From Phycisphaerae bacterium (GTDB taxonomy: Bacteria; Planctomycetota; Phycisphaerae; UBA1845; Fen-1342): 47,812 nucleotides of DNA. A model generated the notes under the pieces. It saw nothing but the letters and a program-made list of their open reading frames with translations, searched no databases and was not told the DNA's origin. This document shows positions 23,101 to 30,522 of the stretch, one piece after another (position 1 is the stretch's first letter; every line of letters begins with the position of its first letter). Made by a program: the position numbers and the translations under genes. Where the stretch lies: assembly GCA_030612705.1 (NCBI GenBank), contig JAUWNI010000016.1, forward strand, positions 1-47,812, given 5' to 3'.

Positions 23101-25611
23101 ATGGTCAGCATTACTCTCAACGGCAGCACGTGCGAGGCGGAAGAAGGTGCCACGATCCTTTCCGCCGCGTCGGCCAATGGGGTATACATCCCCTCCCTTT
23201 GCAGCCATCCCGATCTACCGCCTTTCAAGGACCTGCCGCTTGCCACACAGATTTTCCGTGGTGAGACAAGCTATGTGAACGAGCCGCCCCCCGAGAATGG
23301 CTCGGACCAACAAGCCAATCCCCAATCGTCAATCGTCAATCCCCAATCGGAGGGTTGTGGCCTCTGCGTGGTCGAAGTGGACGGTCGGCCCGAACCGGTC
23401 CGCGCCTGCCAGACGCCGGTAACGGCCGGCATGTCGATCCGTACCGAGAGCGAGGTGCTCAAGGAACTCAGACGCACGAGTCTGATGATGATCCTGTCTC
23501 GCCACCCGCACGCCTGCCTGACCTGCGCCCAGCGTGAGGGGTGCAGCCTGGAGGACTGCTCCACCAACGTCCCGAAGGAAGAGCGTTGCTGCAATCAATT
23601 CCATAACTGCGAGCTGCGCAAAGTGGCCGAGTATGTGGGCATCAAGGAGGAGACGCCACGTTATCGACCGGCGAAGTTGCCCGTTTTGGAAGACGAGCCG
23701 TTAATCGCGCGCGACTTCAATCTGTGTATCGACTGCGCGCGGTGCGTCCGAGTCTGCAATCAGGTGCGCGGCGTCGAAGCGCTCGGGATCGTTCACAACG
23801 GGGGCCGCTTGATTGTCGGCAGTATCGCTCCGACATTACTCGAGTCGGCGTGCAAGTTTTGTGGGGCGTGTGTCGAGGTCTGTCCGACCGGATGCCTGAC
23901 GGACAAGGGAGCGCGGACCGGCGACAGGGAACACTGGTTGCTGCCCTGCGTTCACACCTGTCCGGCCGGCGTGGATGTGCCGGGCTACATTCGGGCAGTC
24001 GCCGGCGGCGATTTCCAGGGGGCGGCGGCGCTGGTTTGGGAAAAGCTGCCGCTCGCAAACGTGCTGGGGCACATCTGTTTTCATCTTTGCGAGAACGAGT
24101 GTCGCCGGAGTCAGATCGACGACCCGCTGGCCATCTGTGCCTTGAAGCGTTTTGCGTTGGAGACCGGGGATGGCGCCTTACTTCAACAGGCGGCGAAGGC
24201 CCCGGACAGCGGAAAGAAGATCGCGGGGGTCGGCGCCGGGCCGGCCGGGTTGGCGGCGGCCTACTTCCTGAGATTCAAAGGTCACGGCGTCACCATCTTT
24301 GAGGCCGCGGAATCGCCGGGCGGCATGCCGGCGCTCTCCATTCCGGAATATCGACTTCCCCAGGCCGTCCTGGAAAAAGACCTCGAAATCATTCGGAACC
24401 TGGGAGTCGAAATCACGACCGGGGCGCGCCTGGCGACCGGCGAGGAGATGGTCGCGCTGTTAAACCAGGGCTTTGACGCCCTACTCGTAGCGGTGGGCCT
24501 GCCCAAGAGCAAGAAGATCGCCGTTGAAGGAAGCCATCTCCGCGGCGTGTTCTGGGGACTTGAGTTCCTGAGCGAGGCTAAGGCGGAAAAGGGTCTTAAG
24601 CTGGGCCGGGAGATCGTCGTCGTAGGTGGCGGAAATGTCGCCATCGATGTAGCGATGACCGCACTGCGACTATCCGGTGGCCGGGTGCGACTATTCTGTC
24701 TGGAAAGCCGGGAAGAAATGCCCGCGCACGACAATGAGATTGAGAAGGCTGAGGCGGAGGGAATCGAAATCAATTGCGGTTGGGGACCCGCCGAGATCAT
24801 GGGTACCCAGGAAAAGGTGGGCGGCGTGGAGCTTCAGCGTTGCACGGCCGTGTTCGATGAGCAACGAAACTTCGCCCCAACGTTCGACGAGCAGCAGAGA
24901 ATGAAGGTTGACGCGAGTGCGGTGATCCTCGCCATCGGCCAGGCTCCGCCGAAGGATATCCCCGCCGAGCGAGAAGGAACCTTTCTGGCCGGCGATATAA
25001 CCGAGATGTCCACCGGCGGCGGATCGGCCGTCCACGCCGTCGCTTCCGGCCGAGGGGCTGCCGAACGAATCGACCGTTACCTGGGTGGAGACGGGCAAGT
25101 GTCTCTGAAGCTCGCCGATCAGACGCCGCCCAAAGCCTGGATCGGGCGCGATGAAGGATTCGCGTCACGTTCCCGGGTCTCGGTCCCTTGCGCGGCACCC
25201 GACGAACGCCGCACTGATTTCCGTCAAATCGAGGGAACGTTTTCATCCGAAGAGGCGCTGGCCGAAGCCAAGCGCTGTCTCCAATGCGACCTGCGGCTGA
25301 TGATAACTCAGCCGACACTGCCGCCGGAAAGGTGGCTGGAGTTCAGCCGATCGAATGTGGAGCAGGTGCCGGCGGTCGAAGGTGTTTTCATTCTGGCCGA
25401 CTCCGGCAGGAAACCAATCGCGATCAAGGGTACGTCGGACATCCAGGCGGGTCTTTTAGAGAAGCTCGAGTCGCCGGCCGAGTCGCGTTTTTTCCTCTGG
25501 GAAGAGGATCGGATGTACACCAAGCGTGAAAGCGAGCTGATCCAGCAGCACCTGAAGCAGTATGGCGAGCTGCCCGGTGGGGGGGATGACGACCTGGACG
25601 ACCTCTTTTAG
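23101..25611 (+). CDS. bzdV: Multidomain ferredoxin:NAD(P)+ oxidoreductase (BzdV-like)
   Basis: 836 residues from ATG 23101. Domains in order: a NuoG-like [2Fe-2S] region (SLCSHPDLPPF, GCGLCVVEVDGR, ACQTPV); a Cys/His-rich segment (HPHACLTCAQREGCSLEDC); two [4Fe-4S] motifs (CIDCARCVRVC, CKFCGACVEVCPTGC); then a GltD/glutamate-synthase small-subunit-like module with CENEC, FAD motif GVGAGPAGLAAAYFL and NAD(P) motif VVVGGGNVAIDVA. It may reduce the ferredoxin for benzoyl-CoA reductase, as proposed for BzdV; the direction of electron flow is inference. A heptamer array encodes residues ~72-84, between the first [2Fe-2S] Cys and GCGLC. The C-terminal tail is acidic (GGDDDLDDLF). Confidence 0.83.
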   Translation: MVSITLNGSTCEAEEGATILSAASANGVYIPSLCSHPDLPPFKDLPLATQIFRGETSYVNEPPPENGSDQQANPQSSIVNPQSEGCGLCVVEVDGRPEPVRACQTPVTAGMSIRTESEVLKELRRTSLMMILSRHPHACLTCAQREGCSLEDCSTNVPKEERCCNQFHNCELRKVAEYVGIKEETPRYRPAKLPVLEDEPLIARDFNLCIDCARCVRVCNQVRGVEALGIVHNGGRLIVGSIAPTLLESACKFCGACVEVCPTGCLTDKGARTGDREHWLLPCVHTCPAGVDVPGYIRAVAGGDFQGAAALVWEKLPLANVLGHICFHLCENECRRSQIDDPLAICALKRFALETGDGALLQQAAKAPDSGKKIAGVGAGPAGLAAAYFLRFKGHGVTIFEAAESPGGMPALSIPEYRLPQAVLEKDLEIIRNLGVEITTGARLATGEEMVALLNQGFDALLVAVGLPKSKKIAVEGSHLRGVFWGLEFLSEAKAEKGLKLGREIVVVGGGNVAIDVAMTALRLSGGRVRLFCLESREEMPAHDNEIEKAEAEGIEINCGWGPAEIMGTQEKVGGVELQRCTAVFDEQRNFAPTFDEQQRMKVDASAVILAIGQAPPKDIPAEREGTFLAGDITEMSTGGGSAVHAVASGRGAAERIDRYLGGDGQVSLKLADQTPPKAWIGRDEGFASRSRVSVPCAAPDERRTDFRQIEGTFSSEEALAEAKRCLQCDLRLMITQPTLPPERWLEFSRSNVEQVPAVEGVFILADSGRKPIAIKGTSDIQAGLLEKLESPAESRFFLWEEDRMYTKRESELIQQHLKQYGELPGGGDDDLDDLF
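23316..23350 (-). repeat. Intragenic heptamer array in bzdV, 5 units
   Basis: CAATCCC, CAATCGT, CAATCGT, CAATCCC and CAATCGG are read in frame as a NPQSSIVNPQS insert. This is the open orientation relative to the gene, as in the hydroxylase. Confidence 0.9.
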
Positions 25612-25873
25612 CCGCGTTGCAAATTTCGAGCAGTAGCGTCGGGCCCCCCGCGGCCTACGTCGGGTGCCACGGACAAGCGGCAGTTTGCTTGTCCGTGCTT
25701 CCAGCGATGCTTAGCACTGCTCAAGAGCAGTGGCACACCAGCCCATCAATCGATGGTAGGCAGAGCAGTAGCGACCGACGCCCCGTTCCGGCCGTCGTCA
25801 ACAGTACCGCAACGACGTCGGCCACGGGGAGGCCGACGCTACCCGCGGATTGAGGCGTGATCGTGATACTGCC
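25612..25873. repeat. Convergent gap with two dispersed hairpin elements
   Basis: 25662-25708 is a 47-base element with stem CACGGACAAGC/GCTTGTCCGTG, present identically at 32027-32073 and inverted at 37408-37454. 25813-25860 is a second hairpin (GTCGGCC/GGCCGAC), nearly identical to 42880-42926. Both could serve as transcript ends between bzdV and the convergent ACT gene. No gene is seen. Confidence 0.8.
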
Positions 25874-26281
25874 TTAGCTTCCCCAGTCGAGTGCCAGGGC
25901 GCGTTCAAGGTCCGACACGCCGAAGATACCCAAGGCCTTTCCGGTCCGGGGCAACCCGCTTGCGTAAATGTAATCGATGTTGATTCCGGCCAGCGACAAA
26001 TTGCGTGCGATGCCGGCAAACCCACCCGGGTTGTTCGGCATCTCCACCCCCAGGCATCTTTGACTCGTGTATTCCACGCCCGCGTCCGACAAGGCTATCT
26101 TGGCCCGTTCCGGGTTATCCACTACCAACCGCCCGCTGCCGACGTCGGTGCTGTCCAGCGCCGCTATCGCCCGGAGGTTGACGCGGTGGTCGGAGAGATA
26201 CGCACACAGGTCGGCCAGGATGCCGGGCCGGTTCTCCAGGATTACCGTGATCTGTTCTACTTCCTCACACTTGAACTTCAT
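25874..26281 (-). CDS. Tandem ACT-domain protein
   Basis: 135 residues with two ACT-type halves: VEQITVILENRPGILADLCAYLSDHRVNLRAI, and GVEMPNNPGGFAGIARNLSLAGINIDYIYAS. ACT domains bind small ligands, usually amino acids. Small stand-alone tandem-ACT proteins often accompany aromatic-acid catabolic genes in anaerobes, where a sensing role is suspected. It is convergent with bzdV and separated from it by hairpin repeats, so it is likely expressed independently. The ligand is unknown. Confidence 0.85.
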   Translation of the reverse strand: MKFKCEEVEQITVILENRPGILADLCAYLSDHRVNLRAIAALDSTDVGSGRLVVDNPERAKIALSDAGVEYTSQRCLGVEMPNNPGGFAGIARNLSLAGINIDYIYASGLPRTGKALGIFGVSDLERALALDWGS

Positions 26282-26428
26282 GAATCTCTGACCTCTTTTA
26301 CTAAGTGTGACCAGTTATCTTGGCGGGACGAGCGCACGCGGAGTCTATGTTCGCCAAGCGGTGTTCGCAAGGAGCCGTGTGGTGGTTGTTCACCCGCGAG
26401 TGAGTGTCATCGGCGTGAATACACTGTC

Positions 26429-26938
26429 ATTCCGAGAAGCGCAGCGCCGAGGAATCTGTCCCCGAGCCGGATCCCGGCTGGATTCCTTCGCGCGTCCGCC
26501 GTCGGCGAATACGCTGTCATCCCGAGCTTTTCACCGGCGTTGCCGGCCATGGGTGAAAGAAACCACTCTTAGAAAGTACGCGTTTAGCCTTCTGATAGTC
26601 CCGGAGGGACGAAAGATAGTAGCCCAGGGCGTGAGCCCTGGGGCAAGGGAGCGTTTTGTGCCGAAAGCCCCGGAGGGGCGGCAGAGACGCTGCGCGTGTC
26701 GGGAACTCTCTATCGCCCCTCCGGGGCTCTCATCACCGAGCGTCACGTTTTCCGGGGGCTTACGCCCCCGGCTACTGACTGTCGCCCCTCACGGGGCTGC
26801 AACGGTGAACATGCAACTTCGTAGTTTCTTGGGAGCAGCGCAACGCTGCTGTAATTCCGAGAAGCGCAGCGCCGAGGAATCTGTCCCCGAGCCGGATTCC
26901 GGCTGGATTCCTTCGCGCGTCCGCCGTCGGCGAATACG
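26429..26938. repeat. Composite repeat: ~330-bp unit between 85-bp direct repeats
   Basis: 26429-26513 and 26854-26938 are 85-base direct repeats differing at about one position. Each contains GAGGAATC...GATTCC inverted modules. Between them, about 26515-26846 is a palindrome-rich unit whose reverse complement spans both window ends (47663-47812 joined to 1-213). Hairpins include GCCCCGGAGGGGC, CCCAGGGCGTGAGCCCTGGG and CGGGGGCTTACGCCCCCG. Together with flanks 26282-27060 the region is gene-free. Confidence 0.85.
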
Positions 26939-27067
26939 ATCGGAATGACATTCAGACACCTCCCACTTTCGTGACGCTCACCCGCCTTAGTCGGTTATCA
27001 CCTCCTCAACTTGCCAAAAACGAGGCCGGATGCTAGCTTGAGGGTACGATAAGAGAGGCGGTGCGAC

Positions 27068-27415
27068 ATGGGGCGCTACTATATCCTGCATGATGACGAA
27101 GTAATCGAAGAACCTGAATATACGAAGTGGATCCAGTGGTATGGCGAGTCGTACGAGAAGGTTCGTTGTATCGCGAGCACAAAGGTCAAATACGGCACCG
27201 TTTCGACCGTCTTCCTCGCGCTGAACATGACGTTGTCGAAGACCGACCCCCCGATGCTCTTCGAAACGAGGGTCACGGGCGGCTGGCTGGATGACGAATG
27301 GGAACGGTTCTCAAGCCTCGAAGATGCCAAAGCGGGACACGAGGTCTGGGTCGCCCGCGTCCATAATGAGGAAGAGGAGAATCAGCTTCCTCCGCCAGGG
27401 TGCCCCGTATGGTAG
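27068..27415 (+). CDS. Hypothetical protein, small and acidic
   Basis: 115 residues, not recognised. It is rich in aromatic and acidic residues (MGRYYILHDDEVIEEPEYTKW at the start; HNEEEENQLPPPGCPVW at the end), and has no signal peptide or membrane segment. GAGAGG lies about 12 bases before the ATG. It stands alone between a repeat region and convergent lpxI. A small soluble immunity-like or phage-derived protein is conceivable, but nothing in the sequence decides this. Confidence 0.6.
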   Translation: MGRYYILHDDEVIEEPEYTKWIQWYGESYEKVRCIASTKVKYGTVSTVFLALNMTLSKTDPPMLFETRVTGGWLDDEWERFSSLEDAKAGHEVWVARVHNEEEENQLPPPGCPVW

Positions 27416-27497
27416 GGTGTTTGTCCCTCGTTCCGCGCTGAGCTTGATTACATCCTTTTTATCATCTCTCAGCGATCTCCGCGGCGAATTATCCAGG

Positions 27498-28379
27498 TTA
27501 AGTTTGTCGGCCGATCACCGCGATACGATAGCGTTTGGCCAGTTCGAGCGTTTTTTCGCGTTCGAGGAGGATGGTCTTGCCGGCCTCGACGACCAGGCCG
27601 CGGGCGCGGGCGCGGTGCAGGTTTTCAATCGTGTTCGGGCCGATGGTGGGAACGTCGAAACGCATGTCCTGGTCGGGCTTGGCGACCTTGACCAGCGTCC
27701 AGCCGCCCTGCGGGCAAAGCTCGCCGGCGCGGGCGATCAGCTTGTCCGTGCCCTCGATCGCCTCGACCGCGATCACTTCCTTTTCCTTGACCGCGAGCGA
27801 TTGGCCGATGTCCATCCCCGCAATCCGCTTGAGCAGCGGCCAGGCAAAGTCGGCATCGGCCAGAACGGCCGGCGGCGCATCGCTGAGTGGACGTGTTCCG
27901 GCGGCCGTCAGCACACCCTCCTCAACCAGTGCCTCCGGACAGTATTTCGTCGAATCGACCAACGTAAGCCCTCGCCGCTCCAACTCGTCCGCCACCGCCC
28001 GCAACAGCGTGTCGTTCCGCTTGTCGCGGGTACCGATGTACCACACGCGTATGCTCGTCAGGTCCGGCAGGTATTGCAACCATTGCAGCCAACGCGGCCC
28101 GGCAAACATCGTGCTCTTGCGCACGCGCCCGGCCATGATCACCTCACGACACCCAGCCCGCTTGAGCGCCCGAATCCACCGCCCAAGCTGCACGATCCCG
28201 CGCCAGCAGAACGAATCCGCAAGTTCCCGCAACTCCGGATCAGCGCACCCGCGCAGCGCAACCACGGCGACCGGCCTCCCAGCATGTCGTGCCCCACGCG
28301 CGACGAGCTTGGGAAACTCCCCCTCCCCGGCGATCAGGCCGAGGGGGATGGGACCAGATTCGGCACGCGACAATTGCAT
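27498..28379 (-). CDS. lpxI: UDP-2,3-diacylglucosamine pyrophosphatase LpxI
   Basis: 293 residues of the LpxI (former DUF1009) family. It hydrolyses UDP-2,3-diacylglucosamine to lipid X and UMP in the cytoplasm, replacing LpxH in many bacteria. Family stretches: LGLIAGEGEFPKLVARGAR at the N-terminus, MAGRVRKSTMF, GTRDKRNDTLLRAVADELE, DIGQSLAVKEKEVIAVEAIEGTD and FDVPTIGPNTIENL. With lpxD nearby it shows a lipid A pathway. Confidence 0.93.
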   Translation of the reverse strand: MQLSRAESGPIPLGLIAGEGEFPKLVARGARHAGRPVAVVALRGCADPELRELADSFCWRGIVQLGRWIRALKRAGCREVIMAGRVRKSTMFAGPRWLQWLQYLPDLTSIRVWYIGTRDKRNDTLLRAVADELERRGLTLVDSTKYCPEALVEEGVLTAAGTRPLSDAPPAVLADADFAWPLLKRIAGMDIGQSLAVKEKEVIAVEAIEGTDKLIARAGELCPQGGWTLVKVAKPDQDMRFDVPTIGPNTIENLHRARARGLVVEAGKTILLEREKTLELAKRYRIAVIGRQT

Positions 28380-28386
28380 TGCGTGA

Positions 28387-29046
28387 TTACTCTTTGTCTG
28401 CGGCTGAGTGTGGATCGACCATCAATCCGTATCGTGTCCCGCACTCGGGGCAGCGCCCCACGTCTGGCAGTCCGCGCAGGATGTAGCGACAGTGTACGCA
28501 CATGCGCGTGATGCGCCGAGCACGTCCCCAGTAGCGGTATCGTAGGAAGATGATCGCGCCGATCACGATGGCGCACACGTAGAAAAGCGGCAGAAAAATC
28601 CAGACATCGAGCATGACTGTTGGGAGCAGCAACGCCGTGACCGCTGGAGCGAGCCACCCTGCGGGATGAGCGCTGCAGCGCATCGTATGCCGCCTGAAGC
28701 GTCTTCGGCCGCGTACAAGGGCAGGAAGGACAACCGCGACAAGCCCACAGTGCAAGGGCGCGGTAAATATGGCGTAGTAGCATGAGATGCCGACGATCAT
28801 CGGGAGCGCGGATGGCCCTATCCGTTGATCGGGGGAACCGATGGAAACTCGGTCGATAACAGTCCTTGTTATTCCGGCGGCATGCAGCGCTCTTGAGAGC
28901 GGTGGTACGACGATAATCGCAAGGAGCTGTGAAGCCATGACCGCCAAAACGTAACGGAGCCAAACGATCGCAAAGCGGCGCAGGCCTCGAACGAAGCATG
29001 GTCGAAGACCAATGCTTTGTGCTCGGACCGCCATCGACTTCTTCAT
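28387..29046 (-). CDS. Membrane protein with C-terminal zinc ribbon
   Basis: 219 residues, function unknown. Three hydrophobic segments are visible (about residues 25-55, 85-110 and 150-180). They are followed by CVHCRYILRGLPDVGRCPECG, a zinc-ribbon motif predicted to face the cytoplasm. Proteins of this plan, with the 'C.YxLrGl....CPECG' ending, are frequent in Planctomycetota. Its stop lies 7 bases upstream of the lpxI start on the same strand, so co-transcription with lpxI is possible. Confidence 0.7.
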   Translation of the reverse strand: MKKSMAVRAQSIGLRPCFVRGLRRFAIVWLRYVLAVMASQLLAIIVVPPLSRALHAAGITRTVIDRVSIGSPDQRIGPSALPMIVGISCYYAIFTAPLHCGLVAVVLPALVRGRRRFRRHTMRCSAHPAGWLAPAVTALLLPTVMLDVWIFLPLFYVCAIVIGAIIFLRYRYWGRARRITRMCVHCRYILRGLPDVGRCPECGTRYGLMVDPHSAADKE

Positions 29047-29131
29047 GGTTGCGGCCCTTCATCGGGCGGGTGGCCCATCGCTGAAGCGATGGGCTACCCA
29101 GACACCCCGAAGTGTCCGCTCGTGCTGCTCG

Positions 29132-30202
29132 TTACTTGGCCTCGACTTCGTCACTCAGCCGCGCCTCCAGCGCCGCAATCTGCTTCTGAAGCTGTTTAAC
29201 CTGCTGTTTCAACTCCGGCAACCGCTGGATGTGTACGAGCTGGCGTTTCATCTCGGTGATTGGGATCGCCGGGGCACCGAGGTACGTCTCGCCGTCGGGG
29301 ACGTTGTTCGTTACGCCGGCTTTGGCGCCGAGGGTGGCGTTGTCGCCAATGCGGATGTGGCCGACGACGCCCACCTGGCCGGCCATGGTAACGTGCTCGC
29401 CGACGTTGACCGAGCCGGCGAGGCCGACCTGTGCGACCAGCAGGCAGTTTTCGCCGATCTGCGTGCCGTGGCCGACGGCGATCAGGTTGCTGAACTTGGT
29501 CCCGGAGCCGATTTTGGTCTTGCCGAGCGTGGCACGGTCGATCGTGCAGCTCGCACCAATCTCGACGTCGTCGCCGATCTCGACGTAGCCGATCTGCGGA
29601 ATCTTGATCCACTTGTTGCCGACCGGGGCGTACCCAAGCCCGTCCTCGCCGATGACCGTGCCGGCGTGAATCGTCACACGGTCGCCCATGATGGTGTCAT
29701 CGTAAACGACAACGTTCGGATAAAGCAGCAGATCGTTGCCGATGCGACAGCGGGGACCGACGTAGCAGCCGGGATAAATGATCGCGTTGTCTCCGATGAC
29801 CACATCTTCGTCGATGCTCGCGCCGGGGTGAATTGTCGCGTTTTCGCCGATTTCAGCGGATTCGACGATGTGCGTACACGTCGGCGAAGGAGCAACGCGG
29901 CGATGTTGACGATAGCCGTGGACCTTGACAATCAGGACGGTCAGGGCGGCATACGGATCGACGACGCGGATCAAATTCAGATGATCGGGAGCCGGCACGT
30001 CCGGCTTGAGGATGACCGCCGCCGCCCGCGTCTGTTGCAGCATTTTTTCGTATTTCGGGTTGGACAGGAAGCTGATCTGGCCTTCGCCGGCATCTTCGAG
30101 CGTGGTGACGCTGTGGATGTTCTGCCCGGCGTCGCCCTCGAGTTCGGGCTTCATGCCATGCTTCTTTAATGTTTCACAAAGTTGAGCAAGGGTTGCCTGC
30201 AT
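29132..30202 (-). CDS. lpxD: UDP-3-O-(3-hydroxyacyl)glucosamine N-acyltransferase LpxD
   Basis: 356 residues. The N-terminal uridine-binding domain includes FLSNPKYEKMLQQTRAAAVI. Hexapeptide repeats of a left-handed beta-helix follow from about residue 110, with the catalytic His in IAVGHGTQIG. A coiled-coil C-terminus (LKQQVKQLQKQIAALEARL) ends the protein. It adds the second acyl chain in lipid A synthesis. lpxI lies about 750 bases downstream on the same strand, beyond one membrane-protein gene. Confidence 0.95.
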   Translation of the reverse strand: MQATLAQLCETLKKHGMKPELEGDAGQNIHSVTTLEDAGEGQISFLSNPKYEKMLQQTRAAAVILKPDVPAPDHLNLIRVVDPYAALTVLIVKVHGYRQHRRVAPSPTCTHIVESAEIGENATIHPGASIDEDVVIGDNAIIYPGCYVGPRCRIGNDLLLYPNVVVYDDTIMGDRVTIHAGTVIGEDGLGYAPVGNKWIKIPQIGYVEIGDDVEIGASCTIDRATLGKTKIGSGTKFSNLIAVGHGTQIGENCLLVAQVGLAGSVNVGEHVTMAGQVGVVGHIRIGDNATLGAKAGVTNNVPDGETYLGAPAIPITEMKRQLVHIQRLPELKQQVKQLQKQIAALEARLSDEVEAK

Positions 30203-30281
30203 GTGACTCCTGCCGCCTCGAACCCGCTTTGACGCATAAAGAACACGCCCATTCGCGGCATTTTAAGGATTGTGCGCGGGA

Positions 30282-30522
30282 CGTGTCAAAGTATTACGCG
30301 CGGCGTTACGCATACTGAAAGGGGGTGCCCCATCCCGTTTCGCCAGCCCGGAGGGCAGGCGAACGGGGTGGGGGACTGATTCGAAACTGCACCGACCTTG
30401 CTCCCTCGAATCGGTCCCCCACCCCGACCGAGTGCCTGCCAAACAGGCACTCGGAACGGGATGGGGCACCCTCCGCTCAAGGCGTGTCAAAGTATCACAT
30501 GCGGCGTTACGCATACTGAAAG
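30282..30522. repeat. 161-bp hairpin element flanked by a 40-bp duplication of the thrC 3' end
   Basis: 30282-30321 and 30483-30522 are direct repeats (37 of 40 identical). The right copy includes the last codons and stop of thrC. Between them (30322-30482) is a large inverted repeat with arms GGGTGCCCCATCCCGTT and AACGGGATGGGGCACCC and a nested GGGGACTGATTCGA/TCGAATCGGTCCCC pair. The layout resembles an inserted element with a duplicated target, or a tandem duplication later filled. Confidence 0.8.

Noticed and set aside
842..23350. CRISPR array or direct-repeat RNA for the ATTGNNG repeats
   Set aside because: Units are contiguous heptamers without spacers, are scattered over 22 kb, and no cas gene is present.
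25617..25853. Small open frame in the bzdV-ACT gap
   Set aside because: It consists of translated hairpin repeats also found at 32 and 37 kb; no coding signal.
27291..28511. 406-codon plus-strand frame opposite lpxI
   Set aside because: Antisense shadow of a clear LpxI gene.
29012..30169. Open frame on the plus strand opposite lpxD
   Set aside because: It mirrors the hexapeptide repeats of LpxD in the antisense direction and has no support of its own.
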